A DNA stretch of 64,000 nt from Streptomyces antimycoticus (GTDB lineage: Bacteria; Actinomycetota; Actinomycetes; Streptomycetales; Streptomycetaceae). This document shows, in pieces, positions 53,181 to 62,960 of the stretch. Location: NCBI RefSeq assembly GCF_005405925.1, contig NZ_BJHV01000001.1, forward strand, positions 4,774,001 through 4,838,000, given 5' to 3'. The translations under genes and the position numbers were made by a program. The notes below the pieces were generated by a model. The model did no database searches. It saw only the letters and a program-made list of their open reading frames with translations, and had not been told where the DNA came from. The number at the start of each line of letters is the position of its first letter. The stretch's first letter is position 1.

Positions 53181-54556
53181 GTGGCGGCGAGTTGCTTGTC
53201 CTCCGGTGTGCGGGGGACAAAGACCACACGCGGGTGGCCGCGCCGGAGGTCCAGCTTCACCCGTAGACCGCCGGCCCGGACCAGGAGCAGCCCCACCGTG
53301 CCCGCGGCGGCGGCCGAGATCAGACCGCCCGCGGCGAAGCCGATACGCGCGCCGCAGGTGTCGGTCAGCCAGCCCACCAGCGGGCCGCCGATCGGCGTAC
53401 CGCCCACGAAGACCATCATGAACAGGCTCATCACCCGGCCCCGCATCGCGGGATCGGTCGCGAGCTGGACGCTGGAGTTCGCGGTCACGTTGAACGTCAG
53501 GCTGAAGATCCCGATCGGCACCATGAGCGCCGCGAAGAGCCAGAAGTACGGGGTCGCCGCCGCGACCATCTCCAGCACGCCGAACATCAGCGCGGCCCCG
53601 ACCAGCAGCCGCCGCCGGGCCACCACACGCCGGGCGGCCAGCAGCGCACCGGTCACCGAGCCGATCGCGATCAACGTGTTGAGCAGGCCGTACGTACCGG
53701 GTCCGGCGTGGAAGACATCGTCGGCGAAGGCGCTGAGCCAGATCGGGAAGTTGAAGCCGAAGGTGCCGATGAAGCCGACGAGCACGATCGGCCAGATCAG
53801 ATCGGGGTTCCCGGCGACATAGCGCAGCCCCTCCCGGAGCTGCCCCTTGCCGCGCGGCGCCCGCTCGACCTTGTACAGCTCACTGGTGCGCATCAGCAGC
53901 AGCCCGATGATCGGGGCGGCGAAGGAGAGTCCGTTGATCAGGAAGGCCCAGCCGCTGCCCACGGCGGTGATCAGCACACCGGCGACCGCCGGGCCGACCA
54001 GCCGGGCGGACTGGAAGTTCGCGGAGTTGAGGCTCACCGCGTTCCGCAGGTCCTTGGGGCCGACCATCTCGTTGACGAAGACCTGGCGGGTCGGGTTGTC
54101 GACGACGGTGACCATGCCGAGCAGGAACGCGATCAGGTAGACATGCCAGACCTGCACATGGCCACTGAGCGTGAGGGCGGCGAGGGCGAGCCCGCACAGC
54201 CCCAGCGCGGTCTGGGTGAACAGCAGCAGCCGCCGTCTGGGACATCGGTCCGCGATGACCCCGCCGTACAGCCCGAAGAGCAGCATGGGCAGGAACTGCA
54301 GCGCGGTGGTGATGCCGACGGCGGTGGAGGAGCCGGTGATGCTGAGGACCAGCCAGTCCTGGGCGATCCGCGACATCCAGGTGCCGATGTTGGAGATCAT
54401 GGCACCGGTGGCGAACAGCCGGTAGTTACGGATCTTCAGCGAACGAAAGGTCCCGCCCCGGGCGCGTCCCGTGGTGACGGGGGATGCGGGGTCGGGCGCG
54501 CGGTTTGTGGGGTGCTTCGGTGCGGGTGCGGAGTCTGCTCCGGGTCCCGTACTCAA
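53174..54556 (-). CDS. MFS transporter (MFS_3/DHA3-like exporter)
   Basis: Major facilitator of about 460 residues with twelve membrane helices, in the group of EntS-like/multidrug exporters. Marks: YRLFATGAMISNIGTWMSRI, LYGGVIADRCPRRRLLLFTQ (signature loop 2-3), VVDNPTRQVFVNEMVGPKDL and DPAMRGRVMSLFMMVFVGGT. The start is probably the TTG at 54554-54556, nine bases after GGAGG, 33 bp past the MarR stop; a longer reading reaches into the MarR gene. With the MarR gene upstream it forms a classic regulated efflux pair. Cargo unknown. Confidence 0.9.
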   Translation of the reverse strand: MSTGPGADSAPAPKHPTNRAPDPASPVTTGRARGGTFRSLKIRNYRLFATGAMISNIGTWMSRIAQDWLVLSITGSSTAVGITTALQFLPMLLFGLYGGVIADRCPRRRLLLFTQTALGLCGLALAALTLSGHVQVWHVYLIAFLLGMVTVVDNPTRQVFVNEMVGPKDLRNAVSLNSANFQSARLVGPAVAGVLITAVGSGWAFLINGLSFAAPIIGLLLMRTSELYKVERAPRGKGQLREGLRYVAGNPDLIWPIVLVGFIGTFGFNFPIWLSAFADDVFHAGPGTYGLLNTLIAIGSVTGALLAARRVVARRRLLVGAALMFGVLEMVAAATPYFWLFAALMVPIGIFSLTFNVTANSSVQLATDPAMRGRVMSLFMMVFVGGTPIGGPLVGWLTDTCGARIGFAAGGLISAAAAGTVGLLLVRAGGLRVKLDLRRGHPRVVFVPRTPEDKQLAATA

Positions 54557-54588
54557 GTGTGTTCGCCTCCTGGCTGCCTCGGTTGTTC

Positions 54589-55062
54589 TTACAAATGCGC
54601 GAGCTTCTCCAGCACGGGCGCGGCGGCGCGCAGCACGTCCCACTCGTCCTCGGTCAGCTCCCCGACCAGCTCGGCCAGCCAGGCGTTGCGCTTGCGTCGG
54701 CTCTCCTCGAGCATGGCCTCAGCCCGCTCGGTCGGCGAGACGACCTTCTGCCGCCGGTCCTCGGGATGCGGCTCGAGCCTGACCAGTCCCTTGGCTTCCA
54801 GCAGCGCCACGATGCGGGTCATCGACGGCGGCTGGACGTGCTCCTTGCGGGCCAGCTCACCGGGGGTGGCGGAGCCGCACTGGGCCAACGTGCCCAGGAC
54901 CGCCATCTCGGTCGGGCTGAGCGACTCGTCCACCCGCTGGTGCTTGAGCCGCCGCGAGAGGCGCATCACTCCCGACCGCAGGGCGCTCACGGCGGCCGCG
55001 TCATCGGAGGGCGCCTCCGTGTCGTGCTGGGAGCGGGACAGATCCGGCATGGTCTTTAGCAT
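54589..55062 (-). CDS. MarR-family regulator of the efflux pair
   Basis: Winged-helix repressor of 157 residues. The MarR core covers ~35-130: LKHQRVDESLSPTEMAVLGT, STLTPGELARK-like helix (ATPGELARKEHVQPPSMTRI) and wing VRLEPHPEDRRQKVVSPTER. It probably controls itself and the MFS gene 33 bp downstream in response to a small aromatic compound, as is usual for the family. An inverted repeat lies three bases upstream of the ATG at 55062; an ATG at 55050 is also possible. No cysteine redox switch is evident. Confidence 0.92.
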   Translation of the reverse strand: MLKTMPDLSRSQHDTEAPSDDAAAVSALRSGVMRLSRRLKHQRVDESLSPTEMAVLGTLAQCGSATPGELARKEHVQPPSMTRIVALLEAKGLVRLEPHPEDRRQKVVSPTERAEAMLEESRRKRNAWLAELVGELTEDEWDVLRAAAPVLEKLAHL

Positions 55063-55065
55063 AAC

Positions 55066-55084
55066 TCATTACCTCGTCTAATGA
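55066..55084. promoter_or_regulatory. MarR-type operator
   Basis: TCATTA-N7-TAATGA, perfect six-base arms, AT-rich, ending three bases before the MarR start codon. Form and place fit autorepression of the MarR-MFS operon. Confidence 0.65.
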
Positions 55085-55241
55085 AACCCTAGTTACTTCC
55101 CTACTTCTATTTCACCCGAACGAGTGAGTTGACTCCGGGTAGTAACGCTCGGCGAAACGCCTGAGCGCCCAGGACACCTCCGGTCCTGGGCACTCAGGAG
55201 GGGACGACGTACATGGGAGCGGGACGACGTACGCCAGGGCA

Positions 55242-55357
55242 GGACGCCGGCTCGACTCAGGAGACGCCGGCTCGACTGGGGACGCCGGCTCGGCTCAGGA
55301 GACCCCGGCTCGGCTCAGGAGACGCCGGCTCGACTCAGGAGACGCCGGCTCGACTCA
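55242..55357. repeat. 18/20-bp tandem array derived from the NCS2 gene 3' end
   Basis: Six units of 18 or 20 bp (18, 20, 18, 20, 20, 20) with the core GGAGACGCCGGCTCGACTCA, running into the permease stop at 55355-55357. Each unit repeats the stop-codon region. The rest of the 55085-55241 gap holds no gene I can support. Confidence 0.85.
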
Positions 55358-56821
55358 GGAGACGCCGAGCGCCTGCTCGATCGGGTTGAGCAGGAAGTAC
55401 ACCAGGAAGCACAGCCCCACCGCGCCCAGCAGCCACGGGATCTCCCGGGTCCGCCGGGTGGCGATGCGCAGCAGCAGGAACGAGAGCACGCCCAGCCCGA
55501 TCCCGTTGGTGATGCTGTAGGTGAACGGCATCGAGATCATGGTCAGGAAGGCCGGGACCGCGATCGTGAAATCGCTCCAGTCGATCTCCTTGACGTTCGC
55601 CGCCATGATCAGGAAGCCGACGACCACCAGCGCGGGGGTCGCGGCCTGCGAGGGCACCACCCTGGCCAGCGGGGTGAAGACCAGCGCGAGCAGGAAGAGA
55701 CCGCCGGTCACCACGTTCGCGAGGCCGGTGCGCGCCCCTTCCCCGACACCCGCCGTGGACTCGACGAAGCAGGTGTTGGCCGAGGCCGAGCCGAGGCCGC
55801 CGCCCGCGACCGCGACGCCGTCCACCATCAGGATCCGGCCCATGCCCGGCAGCTGCCCGCGCTCATCGGTCAGCCCGGCCTCCTCGCCGACGCCGATGAT
55901 CGTGCCCATCGCGTCGAAGAAGCCGGAGAGCAGCACGGTGAAGACGAAGAGACAGCCGGTGAGCAGGCCGACCTCATGGAAGCCGCCGAAGAGGCTGACA
56001 TGGCCGACCAGGCCGAAGTCCGGGGTGTCGACCACCTTCTCCGGCACCTTGGGGATGGTCAGCCCCCACTCGGCGTCCGGGACGTGGGCCAGGGAGTTGA
56101 TCACGATCGCGACCACGGTCATGGTCACGATGCCGATCAGGATCGCGCCGCGCGTCTTGCGGACGATCAGGATGAACGTGAGCGCGAGACCGGCCACGAA
56201 CACCAGCACCGGCCAGCCCTGCAGCCGCCCGGCCACTCCCAGCCCCAGGGGGACGGTGGTGTGCGCGGAGTCGGGGTTACGGGTGACGAAGCCGGAGTCG
56301 ACCAGGCCGATCAGGGCGATGAACAGCCCGATGCCGATCGCGATCGCCCGCCGCAGCCCGGCCGGGATCGCGTCCATCACCCGCTGCCGCAGCCCCGAGG
56401 CGACGAGGATCATCAGCACCAGACCCGCGAGCACCACCATGCCCATCGCGTCCGGCCAGCTCATCTTGGGTGCGAGCTGCAGCGAGACCACGGCGTTGAT
56501 GCCCAGGCCCGCGGCGAGCGCGATGGGGACGTTGCCGATGATCCCCATGAGCAGCGTGGTCAGGCCCGCGATCAGGGCGGTGGCGGTGACGAGCTGGCCG
56601 TTGTCGAGCTGATGACCGAACTTGTCCGTACCGGCCCCGAGGATGATCGGGTTCAGTACGACGATGTAGGCCATCGCAAAGAACGTGGCCAGGCCGCCAC
56701 GGATCTCCCGGGAGACCGAGGAGCCGCGCTCACGGATCTTGAAGAACTTGTCGATGCCGTTCATAGGGGGAATCGGAGCCTGTTCGCTGGCGTCGACCGG
56801 CGCGGGGGCCGAGGGGGACAT
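55355..56821 (-). CDS. NCS2-family purine permease (AzgA/PbuG-like)
   Basis: Nucleobase permease of 488 residues with about 13 hydrophobic segments. It belongs to the AzgA/PbuG branch that imports hypoxanthine, guanine or adenine: RGGLATFFAMAYIVVLNPII near the start, GNVPIALAAGLGINAVVSLQ, GFFDAMGTIIGVGEEAG and the family motif SASANTCFVESTAGVGEGAR. The ATG at 56819-56821 has GAGG eight bases upstream. A 20-bp near-palindrome lies 38 bp further up. The 3' end is repeated in a tandem array. The nucleobase cannot be fixed from sequence. Confidence 0.92.
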   Translation of the reverse strand: MSPSAPAPVDASEQAPIPPMNGIDKFFKIRERGSSVSREIRGGLATFFAMAYIVVLNPIILGAGTDKFGHQLDNGQLVTATALIAGLTTLLMGIIGNVPIALAAGLGINAVVSLQLAPKMSWPDAMGMVVLAGLVLMILVASGLRQRVMDAIPAGLRRAIAIGIGLFIALIGLVDSGFVTRNPDSAHTTVPLGLGVAGRLQGWPVLVFVAGLALTFILIVRKTRGAILIGIVTMTVVAIVINSLAHVPDAEWGLTIPKVPEKVVDTPDFGLVGHVSLFGGFHEVGLLTGCLFVFTVLLSGFFDAMGTIIGVGEEAGLTDERGQLPGMGRILMVDGVAVAGGGLGSASANTCFVESTAGVGEGARTGLANVVTGGLFLLALVFTPLARVVPSQAATPALVVVGFLIMAANVKEIDWSDFTIAVPAFLTMISMPFTYSITNGIGLGVLSFLLLRIATRRTREIPWLLGAVGLCFLVYFLLNPIEQALGVS

Positions 56822-56859
56822 GGATGACCTCAGTCTTGCGTGAACATCAACAGCGGGTC

Positions 56860-56879
56860 TCTTGGACGATCGAACAAGA
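56860..56879. promoter_or_regulatory. near-palindrome upstream of the purine permease
   Basis: TCTTG-GA-CGATCG-AA-CAAGA: outer five-base arms and a perfect centre CGATCG. It sits 38-58 bp upstream of the ATG, a good place for a repressor. The regulator is unknown. Confidence 0.5.
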
Positions 56880-56979
56880 CATTCCAGCCAGACCCGAAAG
56901 CATTCAGTATGAAACTATTAAGGCCCGATCACCAAACCGGTCCCGGTACGGCCCCGACCGGGCCCATGACCGGCCCCCT

Positions 56980-56992
56980 TAAGCTGTGGCCA
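56980..56992 (+). promoter_or_regulatory. -10 box of a probable leaderless promoter
   Basis: TAAGCT (56980-56985) lies six bases before the ATG at 56992 with no ribosome site. The -35 is weak. Confidence 0.5.
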
Positions 56993-57255
56993 TGACGAAG
57001 TGGACCCCCAAGCACGAGGCGCCGGAGCCGCTCGAGGGCAATGTCGTGGCCACGATCACCGGCGGCACGATCGTGTGGTTCGTCCTCTTCCTCGTCCAGC
57101 TGCCCTTCTACCGCTGGTTCGACGAGCACGGACATCTGTGGTGGCTGTGGACCTGCCTGGCCGGCGGCGCCCTCGGATTGCTCGGCGTCTGGTACGTACG
57201 GGCCCGGGACACGGCGATCAACGGCTCGCGGAACGGCGACGCGCAGAACGGCTGA
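56992..57255 (+). CDS. DUF2530 small membrane protein
   Basis: 87 residues with two membrane helices (TGGTIVWFVLFLVQLPFY and WWLWTCLAGGALGLLGVWYV) joined by a short charged, Trp/His-rich loop (RWFDEHGHL). The sequence fits DUF2530, an actinobacterial family without known role. The ATG at 56992 matches a leaderless promoter; a GTG two codons earlier overlaps the -10 box. It is divergent from the purine permease. Confidence 0.82.
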   Translation: MTKWTPKHEAPEPLEGNVVATITGGTIVWFVLFLVQLPFYRWFDEHGHLWWLWTCLAGGALGLLGVWYVRARDTAINGSRNGDAQNG

Positions 57256-57631
57256 CGGGCCCACCCCGAGCACACACACCACACACCCCCGACGGCGCGC
57301 GCCCGCGACGCCGCGCGCCCGCGATGGCGGCGCACCCACGACGGTGGCGCACCCGCGACGGCGCGGCGCCGGACCGTCGCCATTCCCGGCGGCGATCCGG
57401 CGCCCTGGCCTGGTGCGCGGGCGCGCTCCCCTCCTCGCGACGCACCCGCTCACCCGTCCGTGGTGCACACAGAAAGATGAGGGCCCCGCCGCGAAGACGC
57501 GCGGGCGGAGCCGGATGCGACAACTGTACGATCTTCACGGGCCGTTCACAATGTTGTGGAAGCCTCCCGGCGCACACTTTGTTCGGGAACTACCGTCTTG
57601 TGGCAGCCAACTCACCAGTAATGTGAGGGAT
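57256..57631. other. intergenic region before the SAM methyltransferase
   Basis: About 375 bp. The left 240 bp are GC-rich with short CGCGCCCGCGA-type repeats and no gene; the right part (57530-57631) is AT-richer and contains CACAA-TG-TTGTG (57547-57558), a likely operator, and the promoter of the methyltransferase. Confidence 0.5.
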
Positions 57632-58450
57632 ATGACCGGTAACCGCTTTCGTGCCGATGAGATCGACACCAGCAAGCCGCACTCGGCCCGCATGTATGAC
57701 TACTTCCTGGGCGGTAAGACCCACTACGCGGTCGACACCCACGCCGCCGAACAGGTCGAGGCCGTCTGGCCCGACGTCAAGCCGTGGACCCGTGCCAACC
57801 GGTCATTCATGCACCGCGCGACCCGCTGGCTCGCGCGCGAGGCGGGCATCCGGCAGTTCCTGGACATCGGCACCGGCATCCCGACCGAGCCCAACCTCCA
57901 CCAGGTCGCCCAGGAGATAGCCCCGGACTCCCGGATCGTCTACGCGGACAACGACCCCATCGTGCTGGCCTACGCCCAGGCCCTGTTGCTCTCCACGCCC
58001 GAGGGCCGCACCGCCTACATCCACGCGGACGTCACCGAACCGGCGGCCATCCTGGCCGCCGAGGACCTGGCCGACACCCTCGATCTGTCCCAGCCGATCG
58101 CCCTGTCGCTCAACGCGATCATGCACTTCATCGCGAACGAGCAGAAGCCGTACGAGATCGTGCGACAGCTGGTCGAGCCCCTGGCGTCGGGCAGCTACCT
58201 CGTGCTCTCGCACGGTGGGCTCGACCCCCGCGGCGGGGTCTCGGACGCGGTGACCAACCTCTACCGCAGCAGCGGCATCCATGTGCAGGGCCGCACCCAG
58301 GAGGAGGTCCTTCAGTTCTTCGACGGGCTGGAACTGGTCGACCCGGGCGTGGTGATGCCCCACCGCTGGAAGCCCGAGAACGAACAGGCCAAGGCGGAGG
58401 CGGAGGCCAAGGACCTGTGGATCTACGCGGGAGTGGCGCGCAAGCCCTGA
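57632..58450 (+). CDS. SAM-dependent methyltransferase (DUF574 type)
   Basis: 272 residues, Rossmann-type methyltransferase of the group (DUF574/Methyltransf_19 by memory) that is much expanded in Streptomyces. Marks: HSARMYDYFLGGKTHYAVD at the start, AM-binding FLDIGTGIPTEPNLHQVAQE, RIVYADNDPIVLAYAQALL and FIANEQKPYEIVRQLVEPLA. The ATG at 57632 has GAGGGA just upstream. The substrate is unknown. The last bases and stop are echoed downstream (58475, 58510). Confidence 0.88.
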   Translation: MTGNRFRADEIDTSKPHSARMYDYFLGGKTHYAVDTHAAEQVEAVWPDVKPWTRANRSFMHRATRWLAREAGIRQFLDIGTGIPTEPNLHQVAQEIAPDSRIVYADNDPIVLAYAQALLLSTPEGRTAYIHADVTEPAAILAAEDLADTLDLSQPIALSLNAIMHFIANEQKPYEIVRQLVEPLASGSYLVLSHGGLDPRGGVSDAVTNLYRSSGIHVQGRTQEEVLQFFDGLELVDPGVVMPHRWKPENEQAKAEAEAKDLWIYAGVARKP

Positions 58451-58535
58451 CCCGGGCGCGAGACGTGGCCCGGGGCGCAAGCCCGGCCCCGGGCAGGACC
58501 TGACCCGGGGCGCAAGCCCCACCCCGGGCAGTCCC
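58438..58535. repeat. echoes of the methyltransferase gene 3' end
   Basis: GCGCAAGCCC occurs at 58438 (gene end, before the TGA), 58475 and 58510, each followed by a CCGGGC-type block, at periods of 37 and 35 bp. Confidence 0.65.
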
Positions 58536-58570
58536 AGGCGTCCGTCCGCCGAACAGCCCCCGGGTGTCCG

Positions 58571-61500
58571 TCAGTCGAACCAGCGGGCCCGCGCCAGCTC
58601 CTCCGTACGGGTCAGATCCTCCAGCAGGGCCGCCACCTCGAACCGGCGCGACCAGTGGCCGGCGGCCCAGGCCAGACCGGCCGCGACACCCTCGACCGTC
58701 GAGGCGTGCAGGGTGCCGTCCACATACCGCCAGTCCAGCTCGTCCTCGCCCTCGATCAGCAGCTCCTCGTGCTCGATGTACGACAGCGGGGCGCCCGGGA
58801 GGAGTTCGCGGACCGCCTCGGGCACCTCGTGCGGATCGCCCTGTGAGGTCACCCGCGCCGGGTACGCCTCGCTCAGCCGCCGCACCTGGAACAGCTCGGC
58901 CAGCTCCGCCGCCCGGGTGGGCCGTACGGGCAGCAGCGCCCGGCCGTCCGCCTCGGCCAGCGGCATCAGGTCCGGAGCGTCCGCGACCAGCGCCTCGCCC
59001 GCCTCGACCACCGTCGGCTCGCCGTCCACGATGGCGCGTACGTCGTCCGGCAGGGTCACCTGCTCGGGTTCCAGGTCGGCCAACTGCCCGTAGACGGCGT
59101 GCAGCTGGGCCGGGGTCACCTCGCGGTCCGGGTCGGCGAGGCGGGCCAGCAGCTCGGCGGCGCCTCCCGGTTCGTCCAGCAGCGCGGCGACGGAGGTCCG
59201 TACCCCCAGCGCCCGCAGCACCTGTTCGTCCTCGAACCCGGCCGCGTCCACCGCCTCGTACAGCCCCGCCAGCAGCGGATCGCCCCCGGCCGCACGCAGC
59301 CCGGCGGGGCGGCGGCCGTCCAGCACCGGATGGCCGCGCAGCCACCACGCGGTGTACGAGCGCACGGTCTCCGTCGTGCCGTCCGGCAGCAGCACCCGCA
59401 CCGGCGCGGTCAGCGCGTCGCGCAGCGGCGGCTGGGCGAGCATGGCGAGCGCCCGCGGCCAGGCGTCGTCGTCGACCAGGTCCAGGTCCCGTACGGCCAC
59501 GATCTCGGTGGCCACCGGCGGCACCGGCGTCTGCGGCAGCCGGTCCAGCACGTCCTCGCACCACACGTCGACGGCATCCAGCACGCCGACGTCGTCCGGC
59601 TCGGTGAAGTCGCCCTCGCGCGGCTCCAGTTCATCCGGGTCCAGCACCACATCGGTGGCCCTGACCAGCGTGAAGCCCGCGAGCACACCGACCGCCGCCA
59701 GCGGCTGCTCACCCCAGCGCTCGGCCAGCTCGGCGTCGCACGCGGCCAGTTCGCCCTCCCGCATCACCTGCTCGAAGGCGCTGCCGGGAAGGACCAGTTC
59801 ACCGGCCGGGGCCAGCTCCCCGTCCTCGTCCGGCAGCGCGAGCGCGGCGAGCCAGGGCTCGTCGCCCGGCGCCAGCCGGGCCTGCTGGACGAGGCCGAGG
59901 ACGGTGTCGGCCAGCGTGTCGGCGTCCAGCGCCGCGCCGAGGGCCTCGCCCTCCTCCGCGAACGGGTCGTACTCGTCCTCCGCCTCCAGCGAATGCGCGA
60001 CGGCGGCCCGCACCTGCGGGGTCGTCAGCACGGCGCGGGGGGTGGCGGGGTCGCGCCGAGCTTCTCCAGGAGTGGATGGGCTGCGTCCGGATGTGCAACT
60101 TTCAGGCCGAGGCGGGCGAGCGTGCGATGCGTAGCGCTGACCGCGCCACCGCGCTCGGGGGCCTCCGCGGTCCCGGCGAGTCCGGCGGACTCGGCGGTTC
60201 CGGCCATCCCGGCGGACCCGGCGCGCCAGGCGGCCCCGGCGGACGGTGCGGCCTCGGCGGTTCCGATGCTGTCCAGGTCGCCGTCGGCCTCGCCCGGCAG
60301 CGGCAGCAGCACCTGCCGGGGCCCGATCGTCGTCCGGCCGTCCGCCAGCGGCACCGGCAGCCCGCTGAGCCGGTCCGGGTCGATGCCGCCCAGCGAGTCG
60401 TACAGCCGCCGCCACCAGGCCGGGGCGCGCTCCACACCCGCGAGCCGGTCGATGAGCTCGCCCAGCGGCACCCGGGCCACGCCCAGCACCCGCAGCTCCG
60501 AACGGCGCTCCAGCCCCGCGGGCAGCAGCGTCGGGAACAGCTCGGCCAGCACCTCCACCGTCTCCGCGCCCGCGCCCTCGACGACCTCGGCGTCCCGGGG
60601 CCGCAGGGCGTGCGGCTCGCCCTCGAAGCCGCCGCGCGCCAGCACGTCGTCGTCCCAGTCGGCCGGGGAGTCGGCCGCGGCGACCGGCGGGGCGGACACG
60701 GCCGCATCGCCCGCCGCGGGGCCGCCCTGGGCGGCGTCCGGCCCGAGCGCGTCCGGCGACCCGAGCCAGCCCTCCACGGCCTCGGTGCCCGCGCCCACCG
60801 CCGGGGCGGCGGCGCTGGGCAGGAACGGCACCCTCGGCAGCCGCTCCAGCACCCTCCGGCGCAGCTCCCCGTCCAGCTCGCCCTTGCCCAGCTGGCCCGG
60901 GACCAGGTCGATCGTGCCGACCGAGACCGGATGCCAGTCGCGCAGCAGCGTCGCGTAGGACTCGGCCGCGCGGTCCAGCAGGAAGTCCGTGAGCGGGCCG
61001 GGGGCGGTGTGGCGGCGGGTGGGCTCCAGCGGGAAGGACGCGATCAGCAGCGCCGGCATGCCCAGCGGCTCATCGGTCGGCGTCGGGGCGTGGACGACCG
61101 GGGCGGTCGCGGACCGCACCGGCGCGCCCTCCGCGTCCACCGGAACCGCCCAGGTCACCGACCACACCGGGCGCAGCCGCTCCTCCACCGGACGGTCGGC
61201 GAGCAGCTCCGGCTCCAGCCGCCCGCCGGCGCTCTCGGTGCGCCAGCGCGTCGTCCCGCGTGCGCCGCCGGCCTCGCGGCTGCCCTCGCCGCCGCCCTCA
61301 CGGCTGTCCTCGATGACGGTGTACGGGCCCTCCTGGCGGCGCCGCAGCGTCCGGGTGCCCTCGACGGTCTCGACCACGACCTCGGCCAGACCGGGGAGGG
61401 TGAGCAGCAGCGCGTCGTCGATCCCGGCCAGCAGCCGCTCCGCCACGTCCAGGGCGGCGCCGTCGCGCAGCGGCAGCACCACGACGGTGTCGTAGCCGTC

Positions 61501-62091
61501 CGGGGCGATCCCCTCGGCGGGCAGCGGCAGCCGCAGCAGCGGTACGTGGCCGTCGCGGCGGCGCAGCTCCTCGGCGAGGCCGGGGCTGGTGGCGGTGGCG
61601 TGCTGGGTCAGCTCGCGCGCCTCGGCCAGCGACCAGCGCACCCCGCCGGTACGGCCCACGACCGCGGGCTCGTCGCTCACCGCGAGGACCGCCGCGAAGC
61701 CGACGCCGAACCGCCCGACCGCGCTCTCCGGCTCGTCCCGCTTGGCCGACGCCCGCAGGGTGGACAGCGACTCGACCCCGACCGCGTCCAGCGGCGCCCC
61801 GGTGTTGGCGGCGGCCAGCACGGCGGGTTCGCCGTCGGTGGCCGGCCGCAGGGTCAGCCGGAGCCGTCCGGGCACCCCGGCGCGGGCGGCGGCGTCCGCC
61901 GCGTTCTGGGCCATCTCGACGACCAGCCGGTCGCGGTGGCCGCCCAGCGCCAGGTCCTCCTCGGCATTGGCGTCCTCCCGGAACCGGGCGGGCGACGCGG
62001 CCCAGGCGTCCAGCACGCCGCGCCGCAGCCGCGCGGTCCCGAACGGGTCCGCGTCCTCGGTCGCGCCTCGCACCATCGCCGTGCTGCTCAC
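58571..62091 (-). CDS. very large GHKL-ATPase domain (sacsin-like) protein, frameshifted
   Basis: About 1173 residues after repair. The N-terminal ~230 residues form an HSP90-like ATP-binding fold: VVEMAQNAADAAARAGVPGR (N-box Glu/Asn) and AVGRFGVGFAAVLAVSDEPA (glycine box). The rest is acidic and Leu/Ala-rich with no motif I can name. The first frame ends LEKLGATPPPPAPC at 60025; a second frame continues TPRAVLTTPQVRAAVAHSLE to 58571. One extra base in a G/C run near 60037-60050 joins them. The GTG at 62089-62091 follows GGAGG; longer readings exist. Next to the DUF3027 gene, as I recall for Streptomyces. Function unknown. Confidence 0.82.
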
Positions 62092-62536
62092 GTCTCGCCT
62101 CCGGAGTTCCTGGTCGGGGTCCGTCCTGCGCCGCGGCTCCACACCGCCGAGTCCCCCGCGGTGGGGCTCGCCCCACCGCGCTCGTCGTTCCCTCGCGTGT
62201 CGCCCTTGCTAGCCGCGAACGTACCGCTATCCGCGCCCAAACGACGCCTCGGGCTCCAGACAACCGGATTCCCCGCCTCAGCCCCGAGTCCTCCCCCGCC
62301 TCAGCGCCAGGTCTTCCCCGCCTCGCCCCGAGCCCACGGCCCCCGGGGCACCCGGCCCCGGCCGCCCAGCCCCTCCGTCCGGCCTCTTCGCCCAACTCGG
62401 CCGGGCCTCCACCGGCAGACCGCCCGGCAGGGGCGGAAACCGGGGCCGCCGGGCTCGCCGTTTGGCCTGACGACGGGCCTGACGGCGGGCGGTCGCGGGC
62501 AGATCGGACGCGTGGACCGGGCCGGGCACGGCCGGG
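62092..62536. other. GC-rich gap left of DUF3027, first part
   Basis: No supported gene in 62092-63548 on either strand; the ORFs are composition artefacts. It starts with the promoter side of the large ATPase gene, then low-complexity Pro/Arg-coding-like sequence. The repeats at 62537 and 62961 are listed separately. Confidence 0.5.
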
Positions 62537-62648
62537 CCGTGTCGCACGGGACCGCCCGCCGGGCGCACGTCGCACAGGGCCACCCGCCGAGCGCGCGTCA
62601 CACGGGGCCGCCTGCCGAGCGCACGTCGCACAGGCCCGCCCGCCGAGC
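62537..62648. repeat. 28-bp tandem array
   Basis: Four units with 28-bp period (62537, 62565, 62593, 62621), consensus CGTCGCACAGG-C-CCCGCCGAGC. Related single units recur at 62758 and 62786. Confidence 0.75.
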
Positions 62649-62960
62649 GCCGTGCGCGCCGCTCCAGGCTGCGCGCGGCCGTCTGCGGACGGCAGCCCGG
62701 CAGCCGCGCCGGGCTGCCGCGGAGCAGACGGCTGGGCGCACCGAAGGCGCCGCGAGCGCGCGTCGCACGGGCCCGCCCACCGGCCGCGCGTCGCACAGGC
62801 CCGCCTCACACGGGGCCGCGCCTCACAGACCGCCTCGTGCTGCGCCGCCCTGCGCAGGGCCGCCCGCCCCAGGCGCGCGGGGCTCCCGGCCGCACCTGCC
62901 CACGCGTCGCCGGACAAGTCCGGAGGCGCGTGGCCGGGGCAGTGGCGAGGGCTCGGGGCC

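Noticed and set aside
56822..56985. Purine riboswitch before the NCS2 permease
   Set aside because: No three-helix junction with the conserved core could be found; a protein operator fits better.
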